DNA of 64,000 nt, from assembly GCF_014170335.1 (NCBI RefSeq), contig NZ_LZZS01000005.1, forward strand, positions 124,001 to 188,000, in the 5' to 3' direction. The position numbers were made by a program, and so were the translations under genes. This document shows, one piece after another, positions 57,187 to 64,000 of the stretch (position 1 is its first letter; each line of letters starts with the position of its first letter). The notes under the pieces were generated by a model. That model did no database searches and had not been told where the DNA came from. It saw nothing but the letters and a program-made list of their open reading frames with translations. Source of the DNA: Achromobacter sp. UMC46. Its GTDB lineage: Bacteria > Pseudomonadota > Gammaproteobacteria > Burkholderiales > Burkholderiaceae_B.

Positions 57187-57551
57187 GACTTGACTACGAT
57201 CGCGCGGGTGTTAGCATCTGCCCCCGTGCGATCCGATTTTTCTCCCATCCCCCCCGCTGCCTGCGTCCTTTGCGCCCTGCGCTCGACTCTGTTGAGCTCG
57301 CAGGAAGTCGCCGCGCGTTCCGCTTACGCGCGCTCAAAGCCCGGCTAATCGCCCGGCTTCTCCGCTTTCCCCCTTCCTGTTCCGGCATGCCGCCGGTGGC
57401 CCTTGCACATGCGTGCGCGTCGCCGCCTGCCCCTTGCCGGCGGACGCCCAGCCGCGTGGCCGGGCGCCCGCGCCTGAATCTTCGCCGTCCTCTTCGCCGT
57501 CCGCCCCGCGCGCCGGCGGCTGCGCCACGCAACGATCTCGCCTTAAGCGCC
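57187..57551. other. Leader region upstream of the beta-helix protein gene
   Basis: A TTGACT (57190-57195) with TTAGCA 15-17 bases later could be a promoter. The in-frame sequence from 57270 to 57551 is Arg/Pro-rich and looks like untranslated GC-rich DNA, so I leave it out of the gene. Nothing else seen. Confidence 0.35.
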
Positions 57552-58556
57552 ATGCAACTTACCAAGAAATTCGTCAAAGCCAAGAACCCCTGCGCGGGGG
57601 GCTACAAATGGTTCATCCGCGACCACAACGGCCAGGGGGACTACCAGGCCGTGCTTGACGCGCTGGTCGCCGATGGCCGCGTCAGCGACGCCTGCTGGCT
57701 GCTGGACCAGTTCGGCCCCACAGACGCCGTGCTGAAGCTGGATGCCGTGGACGCCAACGCCATCGTCTTCGCGGGCACGCTGGAGGTCCGCATGGGCATC
57801 AACGTGGACAGCGTCGTGCGCGCCGGCCGCAGCATCGTCACGGGCGGCGGCATCCGGGCAGGCGAAACGATCATGGCGGGGGAAAACATCACCGCGGCCG
57901 CCACCATCGTCAGCGGCGGCAACCTGCGCGCAGGAGGAGACATCTCGGCCGACTGGGGCGTCGAAACCGCCACCGGCCTGGACTGCGCCGGCAACGTGCG
58001 TGCCAAGTGGGACATCTGCGCGGGCCAGGACCTGGCCGTCACGGGCCACCTGCATGCCGGCCAGGACGTGCAGACGCAAGGCGCCATCAAGTGCGGCCAA
58101 GGCATCAAGGCCGGCGGCGACGTGCGCGCAGACAAGGAAATCAATGCGGCCTGCGGCATCCAGGCCGGCGGCTCCATCCAGTGCGGCGACCATCTGGCCG
58201 CCGGCTGGGGCATGATCGCCGGCGGCGACATCCGCGCCGACGGCTCGATCCGCGCCGGTGAAGGCGTGCAAGCCGATGGCGCGATCCAGGCCGGCGACGG
58301 CCATGGCGTCTACGCCGGACTGAGCGTCCGGCTGGACGCCTGGTCCGTCTGCGCCCGGGTGTCGGCCCAGGCGCGCCCCGCCCAGCTCGTCAGTGGCTAT
58401 TGGGTCGGCCAGGACGCGGTCGCAACACCAGCATCAGCCCGAGCAGGATCGCCCCCATGCCCGCCAGGCTCAACGCCGACAAGCGGTTGCCCAGGAACAG
58501 GTAATCCAGCGCCGCCGTACCGGCCGGCACCAGATAGAACAGGCTGGTCACATTAA
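57552..58556 (+). CDS. Right-handed beta-helix repeat protein of unknown function
   Basis: The 334-residue protein has an N-terminal domain of about 70 residues (CAGGYKWFIRDHNGQGDYQA, then DACWLLDQFGPTDAVLKLD) and then, from about 72 to 260, some 25-30 six- or seven-residue turns of the type A/C-G-x-I/V-x-A/x (RAGRSIVTGGGIRAGETI as an example). This builds a beta-solenoid like bactofilins or hexapeptide proteins. There is no signal peptide, so it is probably cytoplasmic. The family-like part seems to end at LVSGYWVG (about 286). The last 48 residues are Pro/Gly-rich and run antisense through the end of the DMT exporter gene. Confidence 0.65.
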   Translation: MQLTKKFVKAKNPCAGGYKWFIRDHNGQGDYQAVLDALVADGRVSDACWLLDQFGPTDAVLKLDAVDANAIVFAGTLEVRMGINVDSVVRAGRSIVTGGGIRAGETIMAGENITAAATIVSGGNLRAGGDISADWGVETATGLDCAGNVRAKWDICAGQDLAVTGHLHAGQDVQTQGAIKCGQGIKAGGDVRADKEINAACGIQAGGSIQCGDHLAAGWGMIAGGDIRADGSIRAGEGVQADGAIQAGDGHGVYAGLSVRLDAWSVCARVSAQARPAQLVSGYWVGQDAVATPASARAGSPPCPPGSTPTSGCPGTGNPAPPYRPAPDRTGWSH

Positions 58557-59265
58557 CGAGGTTGCCGGCCTGGATCATGCGGTAGAACAGCAGCGTCGCG
58601 CCGACCGAGATCACCAGCCCCATCCAGATCAGCGGCACGACGAAACCGACGGTCCAGTCAGCCCGCACCGGTTGGAACGGCACGAACAGCAGGCATAGCG
58701 CCAGGCTCACCACGTACTGCAACGGCATCACGTCCATGGGCGCCTGCTTGACGCGTTTTTGCAGGATGGCGCCCGCGGTCATGCTCGCCAGCGCGGCAAA
58801 GGCGAACGCCATGCCCGCCATGGAAAAGCGCGCCATGCCGATGCTTTGGTACACGACCATGACCAGGCCGCACAGCGCCAGGAACAGCCCCGCGAGGCGC
58901 GCGGACGAATAGCGCCGCTCCATGATCGCCAGCGTCAGGATGGGCTGCGCGCCCAGCAAGGTGGCCAGCACCCCGGGCGTAATGCCATGGTCCAGCGCCA
59001 GCAGATAGCAGATGGAATAGCTGCCGATCAGCAGCAGCCCCGTCAGCGCCACGGTTGCCCGCGTGCCGCGCTCGGGCAGCCAGCGATCGCGCCACAGGCA
59101 GATCGCAAGCAGCACGGCCAGGGCAAGGATGAAGCGCCACAGCAGGAAGCCGAACGCCGAGGCGTGCGACAGCCCCCATTTGGCGAAGATCGCGCCGCCG
59201 CTCCACAGCAGCACGAACAAGGCGGTGGAGCCGTAGGCGGTCCACGAGGATCGATCGAAAGACAT
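58390..59265 (-). CDS. DMT-superfamily EamA transporter
   Basis: The 291-residue protein has ten helices in two EamA repeats (LFVLLWSGGAIFAKWGLSHA and the second half starting VMPLQYVVSLALCLLFVP). It resembles exporters of amino acids or metabolites such as RhaT/YdcZ relatives; substrate unknown. AGGTGA lies before the ATG at 59265, and a GTG three codons upstream is possible. Its last 167 bases overlap the convergent beta-helix gene. Confidence 0.85.
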   Translation of the reverse strand: MSFDRSSWTAYGSTALFVLLWSGGAIFAKWGLSHASAFGFLLWRFILALAVLLAICLWRDRWLPERGTRATVALTGLLLIGSYSICYLLALDHGITPGVLATLLGAQPILTLAIMERRYSSARLAGLFLALCGLVMVVYQSIGMARFSMAGMAFAFAALASMTAGAILQKRVKQAPMDVMPLQYVVSLALCLLFVPFQPVRADWTVGFVVPLIWMGLVISVGATLLFYRMIQAGNLVNVTSLFYLVPAGTAALDYLFLGNRLSALSLAGMGAILLGLMLVLRPRPGRPNSH

Positions 59266-59684
59266 GAGTGTCACCTGTCAGGGTATGAACAGGCTCGCGT
59301 CCTGCGCGCGTGTGCCGTCAGCGGCGCACGCGCACAGATCAGCGGCGCTTCGCGGACGCGATACGCGTCAAGCGGTCAGGCACACTGATTTGGGTAAGGG
59401 ACGAGAGCGTCGGTTTGGCGGTCAGCCGAACACGACCGCCGAGGGCGGGTAGGCGCCCGAGACCACGCCGCAAGGCGGCGAGGCTGGCGGGGAAACCACC
59501 GTGGAAACGACCACCGAGATGACAGGGGAAACAACAGGAGAGATAAAGCCGGCATGCCCGGAATGCCCGTGCGCGCGATAGCCGGCTGCGGACGCAGCGG
59601 CGGAGGAATCGGCGAAGGGCATGGGATGAGGCATCTGCGTAGCGTATCCGTTGCGCCCTTGCGCCGTCAAGCAGATCCCGCGAA
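59266..59684. other. 419-bp intergenic region upstream of the EamA gene
   Basis: Contains one weak small frame (see 59422-59670), an imperfect run of GGAAAC-type repeats (59490-59535) and no clear RNA gene. The EamA promoter should lie here. Confidence 0.45.
59422..59670 (-). CDS. Possible small Val/Ser/Pro repeat protein (doubtful)
   Basis: An 82-codon frame includes SPVVSPVISVVVSTVVSPPA, a VVS/P-type repeat encoded by the GGAAAC-rich DNA. No strong ribosome site is seen, and the frame may be fortuitous in GC-rich DNA. Listed only because the region is otherwise empty. Confidence 0.15.
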   Translation of the reverse strand: MTAQGRNGYATQMPHPMPFADSSAAASAAGYRAHGHSGHAGFISPVVSPVISVVVSTVVSPPASPPCGVVSGAYPPSAVVFG

Positions 59685-62327
59685 TCAGGCGCCGCCGATC
59701 CGCCGTTGCTCAACCCCCATGTCCCGCCATGCGTCGCCGTGGCAGGTGAACATCAGGATCTGGTGGCGCGTGGCCGCATCGAACAACGCCCGCTTCATGA
59801 AGTCGCGCCGCGCATCGTCGGTATGGACCAGCGCGTCGTCCAGCACCAGCAACGTGGGCCGACCGGCCTCGCGCAGCAGGTCGGCATACGCGAACCGGGC
59901 CAGGATGCCCAGTTGCTCGCGGGTGCCGAAGCTCAGCGCTTCAAGCAGGTCTTCGCCCTCGCCCCGGCGCAGCGCAGTCGGCAGCAGCGCGTCGTCCAGA
60001 CGCAGCGCGGCCTCGGGGAACAGCAAAGCCAGGTAGTGGTTCAAGCGGCGTGCCAAGGGCGCCTGCAACCGTTGGGTGGCGGCGGCACGCTTGTCGGTCA
60101 GCAAGGTCAGCAGCAGTTCCAGCGCGGCGGCGCGACGCGCGAAATCATCGCGGCGGCGCTCCAGGCGTTCGCATGCGGCGGCCGCTTCGGACAGGCGTTC
60201 GCCCAGGCCTTGGGCGCCGGCCTGATCCAGCTTGCCTTGCAGCTGCAGGATTTCACCATGGCGCTTGTGCTGCGCGTCGCGCTCGATGGCAGCCGATTTC
60301 TCGTAGCGCTGGACGTCTTGCTCGACCAGTTCGGGGCGATGCGCGGCCAACGCCGCCTGCGCCTCGCGCACCCGGCGATCCAGTTCGTCATGGCCGCTGC
60401 GCACTTCGGCCAGCCGGCCCGCGCGCGCCTGCCGTTGCGCGGCACGTTCGGCCGATTGCAATTCGGCGCCGCGCGCGGCCGCCTGCCCTTCCAGCAATTG
60501 CGCACGGGCGCTGTCCGCATCCAGCGCCCGCTGCGCGGCGGTCAGCGACGCATCGGCCTGCGCGGCAAGCGCCTCGGCCTCACGCAGCGCTTGCGCCGCG
60601 ACGGGCAGGTCGTCGTCCGAGGGCACCGTACCCAGCGCCGCCATCGCCGGCAGCTTGGCCAACCGCTCCTGCAAGGGCACGCGCCGGGCCAGCGCGTCGT
60701 CACGTTGCCCGCGCAGCACGTCCACCCCCTTGGGCGCATGGATGGCCAGCGTCTTGCGCATGCCGTCCAGTTCGCGCTGCAACGCCGTATAGCGCGCGTG
60801 GCGTTGCTCGGCGTCAGCCAATGCCGTGACACCCAGCCGTTCCAGCAAGGCGGCCCATGCCGCCTGCACGCCTGCCAATTCGCGTTGCAGCGCCGGCAAA
60901 TCCTGGCCACCCGGTTCGATGCGGAAACGCCCCACCCCAGGCAGATCGAGGTCGGCGGCGGACGTCAGCAGGACTTGGTCCGCGCCCGCCAGCATCCGGC
61001 CGTCCAGCGTGGCGGCCTGCCCGGCTTCCAGCTGATACGACAGCCGCGTGGCGATGGCTTGCTGGCGCACCTGCAGATTGGCAAGTTCGCGTTCGCCTTT
61101 GCGCAGCGCGTCGATGTCGCCATCCGCGATTTCGATGCGGAGCGCTTCGGCCTTCAACGTCGAGCCTTGCTCGATCAGCGTGGTGACGGCCTTCAGCGCG
61201 TCGTCCAGGCGTTCGACTTCGGCATTCAATTGCGCCAGCTGATGCTCCAGGTCGCGGCGGTCGGCCACGGCCTGCACCGCAGCCACGCGCAAGCGGGCCG
61301 CATCGACCGCCGCCGCATGGCCTTCGCGTTGCTGCCGGGCGCGCGCCTGCGGGGCTTGCGCCGCGTCGACCCGGGCGCGGGCCGCTTGGGCTTCCTGCGC
61401 CAATGCCTGGTAATCGGATTCGTCCTGCTGATCGCGGCGCACCTGATCCTGCAGCAGGCTCAATGTTTGCGCGGCCTGGGTCTGCTCGCGGCGCAGGCCA
61501 TCGAACGCTTCGCGCTCCTTCGCCAAAGCGGCCAACCGGGCACGGGCCTCGATGGCGCGGGCCTCGAAATCCTTCCACGGCTGGCTGGCCTGGGCGCGTT
61601 CGTGGTCGCGGCGCAATTCCGCCAGGCGGTCCACGTCGGTATTCAATTGCGCCATCGCCGCGGCGCAGTCGTCCCGTTCGGCGATGGCGCGCGCCAACGC
61701 GTCCTCGGCGTCCTTGTAGGCGCCCTTGGGGCGCCCGTTGCGCGCATCCAGCAAGGCGGCGCGTTCGGACGACACGCGCTCGAACAACCGGTCGCCGTCG
61801 CTGGCGGCAAGCTCGCCGGACAGCTGCGTCAGCGCATCGCGCAAATGGGCGCCCGCATGGCCGGCGGCCTCTTGCAGATTGTGGCCGTCGCCCTGCTGGA
61901 TCCACAGCAGGCCGGGAATGCCGGCCAGGTCGGGCTTGCTTTGGCCGCGCCCCGGCAACTCGAACCCCAGCAAGGCGGCCAGCGCGTTTTCGGCTTCCTC
62001 GCCGTCCAGGCGTTGCGCGCCGTCGTCGATCAGCAGTTCGCAGCGGGCCCGCGACAGGAATTGCTTCTTCAGCACATAGGAATGCCCCGCGTGCGTGAAC
62101 GCCAGTTCGACGCTGGGCCGCGCGCCGGATTCCCCGCGCGGGGCCAGATCGGCGACCTTGCTGGTGCTGTAGCGTTCCAGGAACGCCGCGCGGATGGCGG
62201 ACGCGACCGTGCTCTTGCCGGCCTCGTTGGCGCCGACGAAAAGGTTCAAGCCGTCTTGCAGGCCGTCCAGCACCATCGGCTGGCGGAACTTGCGGAATTC
62301 TTCAAGCGCGATCCGGGACAACTTCAT
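59685..62327 (-). CDS. SbcC/YhaN-like AAA ATPase with long coiled coils
   Basis: The 880-residue SMC-like protein has Walker A GANEAGKST near residue 33, two very long Ala/Gln/Arg-rich coiled-coil stretches (about 190-750) and a C-terminal half-domain with signature SFGTREQLGILARFAYADLL and Walker B LLVLDDALVHTDDARR. A Rad50-type CxxC zinc hook is not present at the coil centre, so it resembles Bacillus YhaN more than SbcC. With the nuclease gene just upstream (ATGA overlap) it forms a DNA end-processing pair. Confidence 0.85.
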   Translation of the reverse strand: MKLSRIALEEFRKFRQPMVLDGLQDGLNLFVGANEAGKSTVASAIRAAFLERYSTSKVADLAPRGESGARPSVELAFTHAGHSYVLKKQFLSRARCELLIDDGAQRLDGEEAENALAALLGFELPGRGQSKPDLAGIPGLLWIQQGDGHNLQEAAGHAGAHLRDALTQLSGELAASDGDRLFERVSSERAALLDARNGRPKGAYKDAEDALARAIAERDDCAAAMAQLNTDVDRLAELRRDHERAQASQPWKDFEARAIEARARLAALAKEREAFDGLRREQTQAAQTLSLLQDQVRRDQQDESDYQALAQEAQAARARVDAAQAPQARARQQREGHAAAVDAARLRVAAVQAVADRRDLEHQLAQLNAEVERLDDALKAVTTLIEQGSTLKAEALRIEIADGDIDALRKGERELANLQVRQQAIATRLSYQLEAGQAATLDGRMLAGADQVLLTSAADLDLPGVGRFRIEPGGQDLPALQRELAGVQAAWAALLERLGVTALADAEQRHARYTALQRELDGMRKTLAIHAPKGVDVLRGQRDDALARRVPLQERLAKLPAMAALGTVPSDDDLPVAAQALREAEALAAQADASLTAAQRALDADSARAQLLEGQAAARGAELQSAERAAQRQARAGRLAEVRSGHDELDRRVREAQAALAAHRPELVEQDVQRYEKSAAIERDAQHKRHGEILQLQGKLDQAGAQGLGERLSEAAAACERLERRRDDFARRAAALELLLTLLTDKRAAATQRLQAPLARRLNHYLALLFPEAALRLDDALLPTALRRGEGEDLLEALSFGTREQLGILARFAYADLLREAGRPTLLVLDDALVHTDDARRDFMKRALFDAATRHQILMFTCHGDAWRDMGVEQRRIGGA

Positions 62328-63451
62328 TTGGCGGCCCCTTGCGTAGCGCTTTCGCGCTGGAACCGCAACAGCAGCCGCAAGGCCTCGCCGGCCACCGCGG
62401 ATTGCGCGGCGTCGGCCTGCAAAGCCTGCAATTGCGCCGCCACTTCGCCGACGTAGCCACTGGCCCCCAGCTCGGCCAGATCGGCCTGATCGGGTTCCAG
62501 CCGCAAGCCGGACAGGTCGGGCAGCAAGGCTCGCACTTGCGCGGCGGCTTGATCCACCGCGCGTTGCAGCGCGTCCCACGTTTCCATGTTGACGTGGCCT
62601 TGCACATCCAGGCGCAGCACGTCTTCCGCGCGCAGCGCCGCCAGGCGTTCGGCCAGCGCCTGCGCGTCGGTCGGCAGGCTGACGGTCTCCGTCCAGGCGG
62701 ACCACCGGTACTTGCCCGTGGCCACGCGTTCGACCACGGGATCGGCGCCGGGCCCATCGATCCGCACGTCCAGCACATAGCCGGGTTCATTGCCGCGGAA
62801 ACGGTCCTGTTCCGGCGTGCCGGCATACCAGGTGCGCGCGTCGATGGACAGGCACCCATGCCAATCGCCCAGCGCCAGATAGTCCAGCCGCGCGCGGGCG
62901 GCGCGGTCGGGCGCGATGGGATTGGTGGCATCGATGGTGTCGGGCAGGCGGCCCGCGACGCTGCCGTGGGCCAGGCCGACGCGCACGCGTCCGGCCTCCG
63001 TTTCAAGCGTGTCGAAAGCCTGCGTCACATCGTCGTAGGTATGGCGCTGCGTAAGCGGCGCAGCCAGCACCGCAAGATTGATGGCGGGCAAATCCACGAC
63101 GCCGGTGCGCAGCGGCACCTGCACGTTCGCGGGAATGCAGCCCAGCTGCATCGCGCGGCTCCAGACGCTGTCGGCCAATGCCGCGTCGTGGTTGCCGGCG
63201 ATCATCACCCAAGGGCCGGCATAGGCTGCCATGGCGGCGAACAGCCGGCGGATCGTCCGGTCGGACACGCCTTGCGTGTCGAACACGTCGCCGGCCACCA
63301 GCACGGCGTCCACGCCGCGTTCGGCGGCAAGCGCCGCGATGCGCGCCACGACGTCAAAACGCGCCTCGGCCAGCAAGGCGGCATCGTCGGTGTCGAATTG
63401 GCCGTATTGACGGCCGATCTGCCAATCGGCGGTATGCAGGAAATGGGTCAT
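62324..63451 (-). CDS. SbcD/YhaO-like DNA repair metallophosphoesterase
   Basis: The 375-residue nuclease has the calcineurin-fold metal motifs: FLHTADWQIGR (Asp-x-His is partly HTADWQ), VAGDVFDTQGVSD, MIAGNHDA and LGDWHGCL (Gly-Asp-x-His). It probably uses Mn2+ to cut DNA ends with the ATPase encoded next, whose start overlaps its stop. The ATG at 63451 begins MTHFLHTADWQ; the longer frame adds 97 unconserved codons. Confidence 0.87.
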   Translation of the reverse strand: MTHFLHTADWQIGRQYGQFDTDDAALLAEARFDVVARIAALAAERGVDAVLVAGDVFDTQGVSDRTIRRLFAAMAAYAGPWVMIAGNHDAALADSVWSRAMQLGCIPANVQVPLRTGVVDLPAINLAVLAAPLTQRHTYDDVTQAFDTLETEAGRVRVGLAHGSVAGRLPDTIDATNPIAPDRAARARLDYLALGDWHGCLSIDARTWYAGTPEQDRFRGNEPGYVLDVRIDGPGADPVVERVATGKYRWSAWTETVSLPTDAQALAERLAALRAEDVLRLDVQGHVNMETWDALQRAVDQAAAQVRALLPDLSGLRLEPDQADLAELGASGYVGEVAAQLQALQADAAQSAVAGEALRLLLRFQRESATQGAAK

Positions 63452-63490
63452 GGGGCCGATTTTGGCACAAGCCGCGCGATTCAAAACAGA

Positions 63491-63530
63491 CAACGGCCCT
63501 CCCCGCATTTTGCGCGAGAGAGGGCCGTTG
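63491..63530. terminator. Inverted repeat between dadA and the nuclease operon
   Basis: CAACGGCCCTC (63491-63501) pairs with GAGGGCCGTTG (63520-63530) over 11 bases with an 18-base loop. It probably terminates dadA on the minus strand. Confidence 0.6.
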
Positions 63531-63591
63531 AGGACATGGCTTTTGGCCGATGCCCGATAAGCGGTTGCAAAGGGGGAGAACGCGCCCGACC

Positions 63592-64000
63592 TCAGGCGCG
63601 GTTGCCGTCCAGCACCAGTGGGGAACGGGAGGACGCGCGGCGGTCGTAGCGCGACAGGCTCAACCCGTCGGTGCGGATCGCCGGACGCTGGCCCATGACC
63701 TGGTCGGCCACCAGCTTGCCGGAGCCGCATGCCATGGTCCAACCCAGCGTGCCGTGGCCGGTGTTCAGGAACAGGTTGCCGTAGCGGGTCGGGCCGACGA
63801 CGGGCGTGCTGTCCGGCGTCATCGGGCGCAGGCCGGTCCAGAACTCGGCCTGGGCGACGTGGCCGCTGTCAGGGAACAGGTCGTTGACGACCAGTTCCAG
63901 CGTCTTGCGGCGCGCGTCCTTCAGTCGCAGGTCGAAGCCCGAGAGTTCGGCCATGCCGCCCACCCGGATGCGCTCGTCGAAACGCGTCACGGCGATCTTG
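63592..64000 (-). CDS. dadA: D-amino acid dehydrogenase DadA, C-terminal part (partial)
   Basis: The gene runs off the right edge; about 136 C-terminal residues are present. [20 protein letters not shown] and [23 protein letters not shown] are strong DadA signatures at the FAD and substrate site. The enzyme oxidises D-alanine and other D-amino acids at the membrane, feeding the respiratory chain. The true start is outside the window, so the Met near 63990 should not be taken as the start. Confidence 0.93.
   Translation of the reverse strand, partial: KIAVTRFDERIRVGGMAELSGFDLRLKDARRKTLELVVNDLFPDSGHVAQAEFWTGLRPMTPDSTPVVGPTRYGNLFLNTGHGTLGWTMACGSGKLVADQVMGQRPAIRTDGLSLSRYDRRASSRSPLVLDGNRA

Noticed and set aside
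57270-57551. N-terminal extension of the beta-helix protein
   Set aside because: Arg/Pro/Ala-rich translation typical of untranslated GC-rich DNA; the conserved-looking domain begins at MQLTKKF (57552).
59339-59713. 124-codon minus-strand frame near the EamA gene
   Set aside because: Arg/Leu/Cys-rich shadow translation; overlaps the ATPase stop and has no ribosome site or motif.
59706-62456. 916-codon plus-strand frame antisense to the SbcC-like ATPase
   Set aside because: Low-complexity Gln/Arg/Gly translation, no motif, and the minus strand has clear Walker and signature motifs.
62339-63649. 436-codon plus-strand frame opposite the nuclease gene
   Set aside because: No recognisable domain; opposite strand carries a complete metallophosphoesterase.

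Overview
The window is GC-rich, almost fully coding chromosomal DNA of a betaproteobacterium, most likely family Alcaligenaceae (Achromobacter/Bordetella type). Three things point there: three Bug-type solute receptors of the tripartite-tricarboxylate class without TctA/TctB partners, two of them next to CaiB/BaiF CoA-transferases; many LysR regulators; and housekeeping genes with beta-proteobacterial sequence (RlmD, PlsY, TsaD, NlpD, Mrp antiporter). I see no rRNA, tRNA, CRISPR array, prophage or insertion sequence.

Layout. 0-10 kb: a periplasmic binding protein, a YbbA-type ABC ATPase and TesA esterase with overlapping divergent starts, the periplasmic folding factor PpiD, an M20 peptidase, UgpQ, RlmJ, a dihydrolipoyl-dehydrogenase-like flavoprotein and a peroxiredoxin-glutaredoxin hybrid. 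10.5-13.7 kb: a copper unit (copZ divergent from copA-cueR) with two facing CueR-type promoters. 13.7-20.6 kb: RlmD, two MFS exporters, two LysR regulators and an isolated Imm51-like immunity gene. 20.6-22.5 kb: a TorF-like porin with a sigma-54 promoter and an NtrC-like box, and a Spy/CpxP-like protein. 22.6-31.7 kb: surE-pcm-nlpD-exonuclease, plsY, tsaD, a purine permease, an LLM monooxygenase, a thioredoxin and a YigZ protein.

31.7-35.2 kb is a four-gene ABC operon of the sulfonate/taurine/nitrate type carrying two unrelated binding proteins. 36.7-40.0 kb is a CaiB-Bug-enoyl-CoA hydratase operon ending in the decayed remnant of a short-chain dehydrogenase. 41.8-46.2 kb is a second CaiB-Bug-AcuI module with a divergent LysR gene. 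These look like capture, CoA-activation and beta-oxidation cassettes for unknown carboxylates. 46.2-49.2 kb holds an LD-carboxypeptidase with an odd Lys/Ala- and His-rich N-terminus, TadA, a HAD phosphatase and a small exported protein. 49.6-55.6 kb is a complete Mrp Na+/H+ antiporter operon (AB-fused, C, D, E, F, G). The right end has a third Bug receptor, a beta-helix repeat protein whose end overlaps a DMT exporter, an SbcCD/YhaNO-like nuclease-ATPase pair and the 3' end of dadA.

The most interesting non-coding signal is a dispersed repeat of about 80-90 bp, present as two tandem pairs and one single copy. Its hairpin arms differ between copies yet stay complementary around a near-constant 15-nt loop. 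Next are the NtrC/sigma-54 control region of the porin gene and a short promoter-terminator unit upstream of ppiD.
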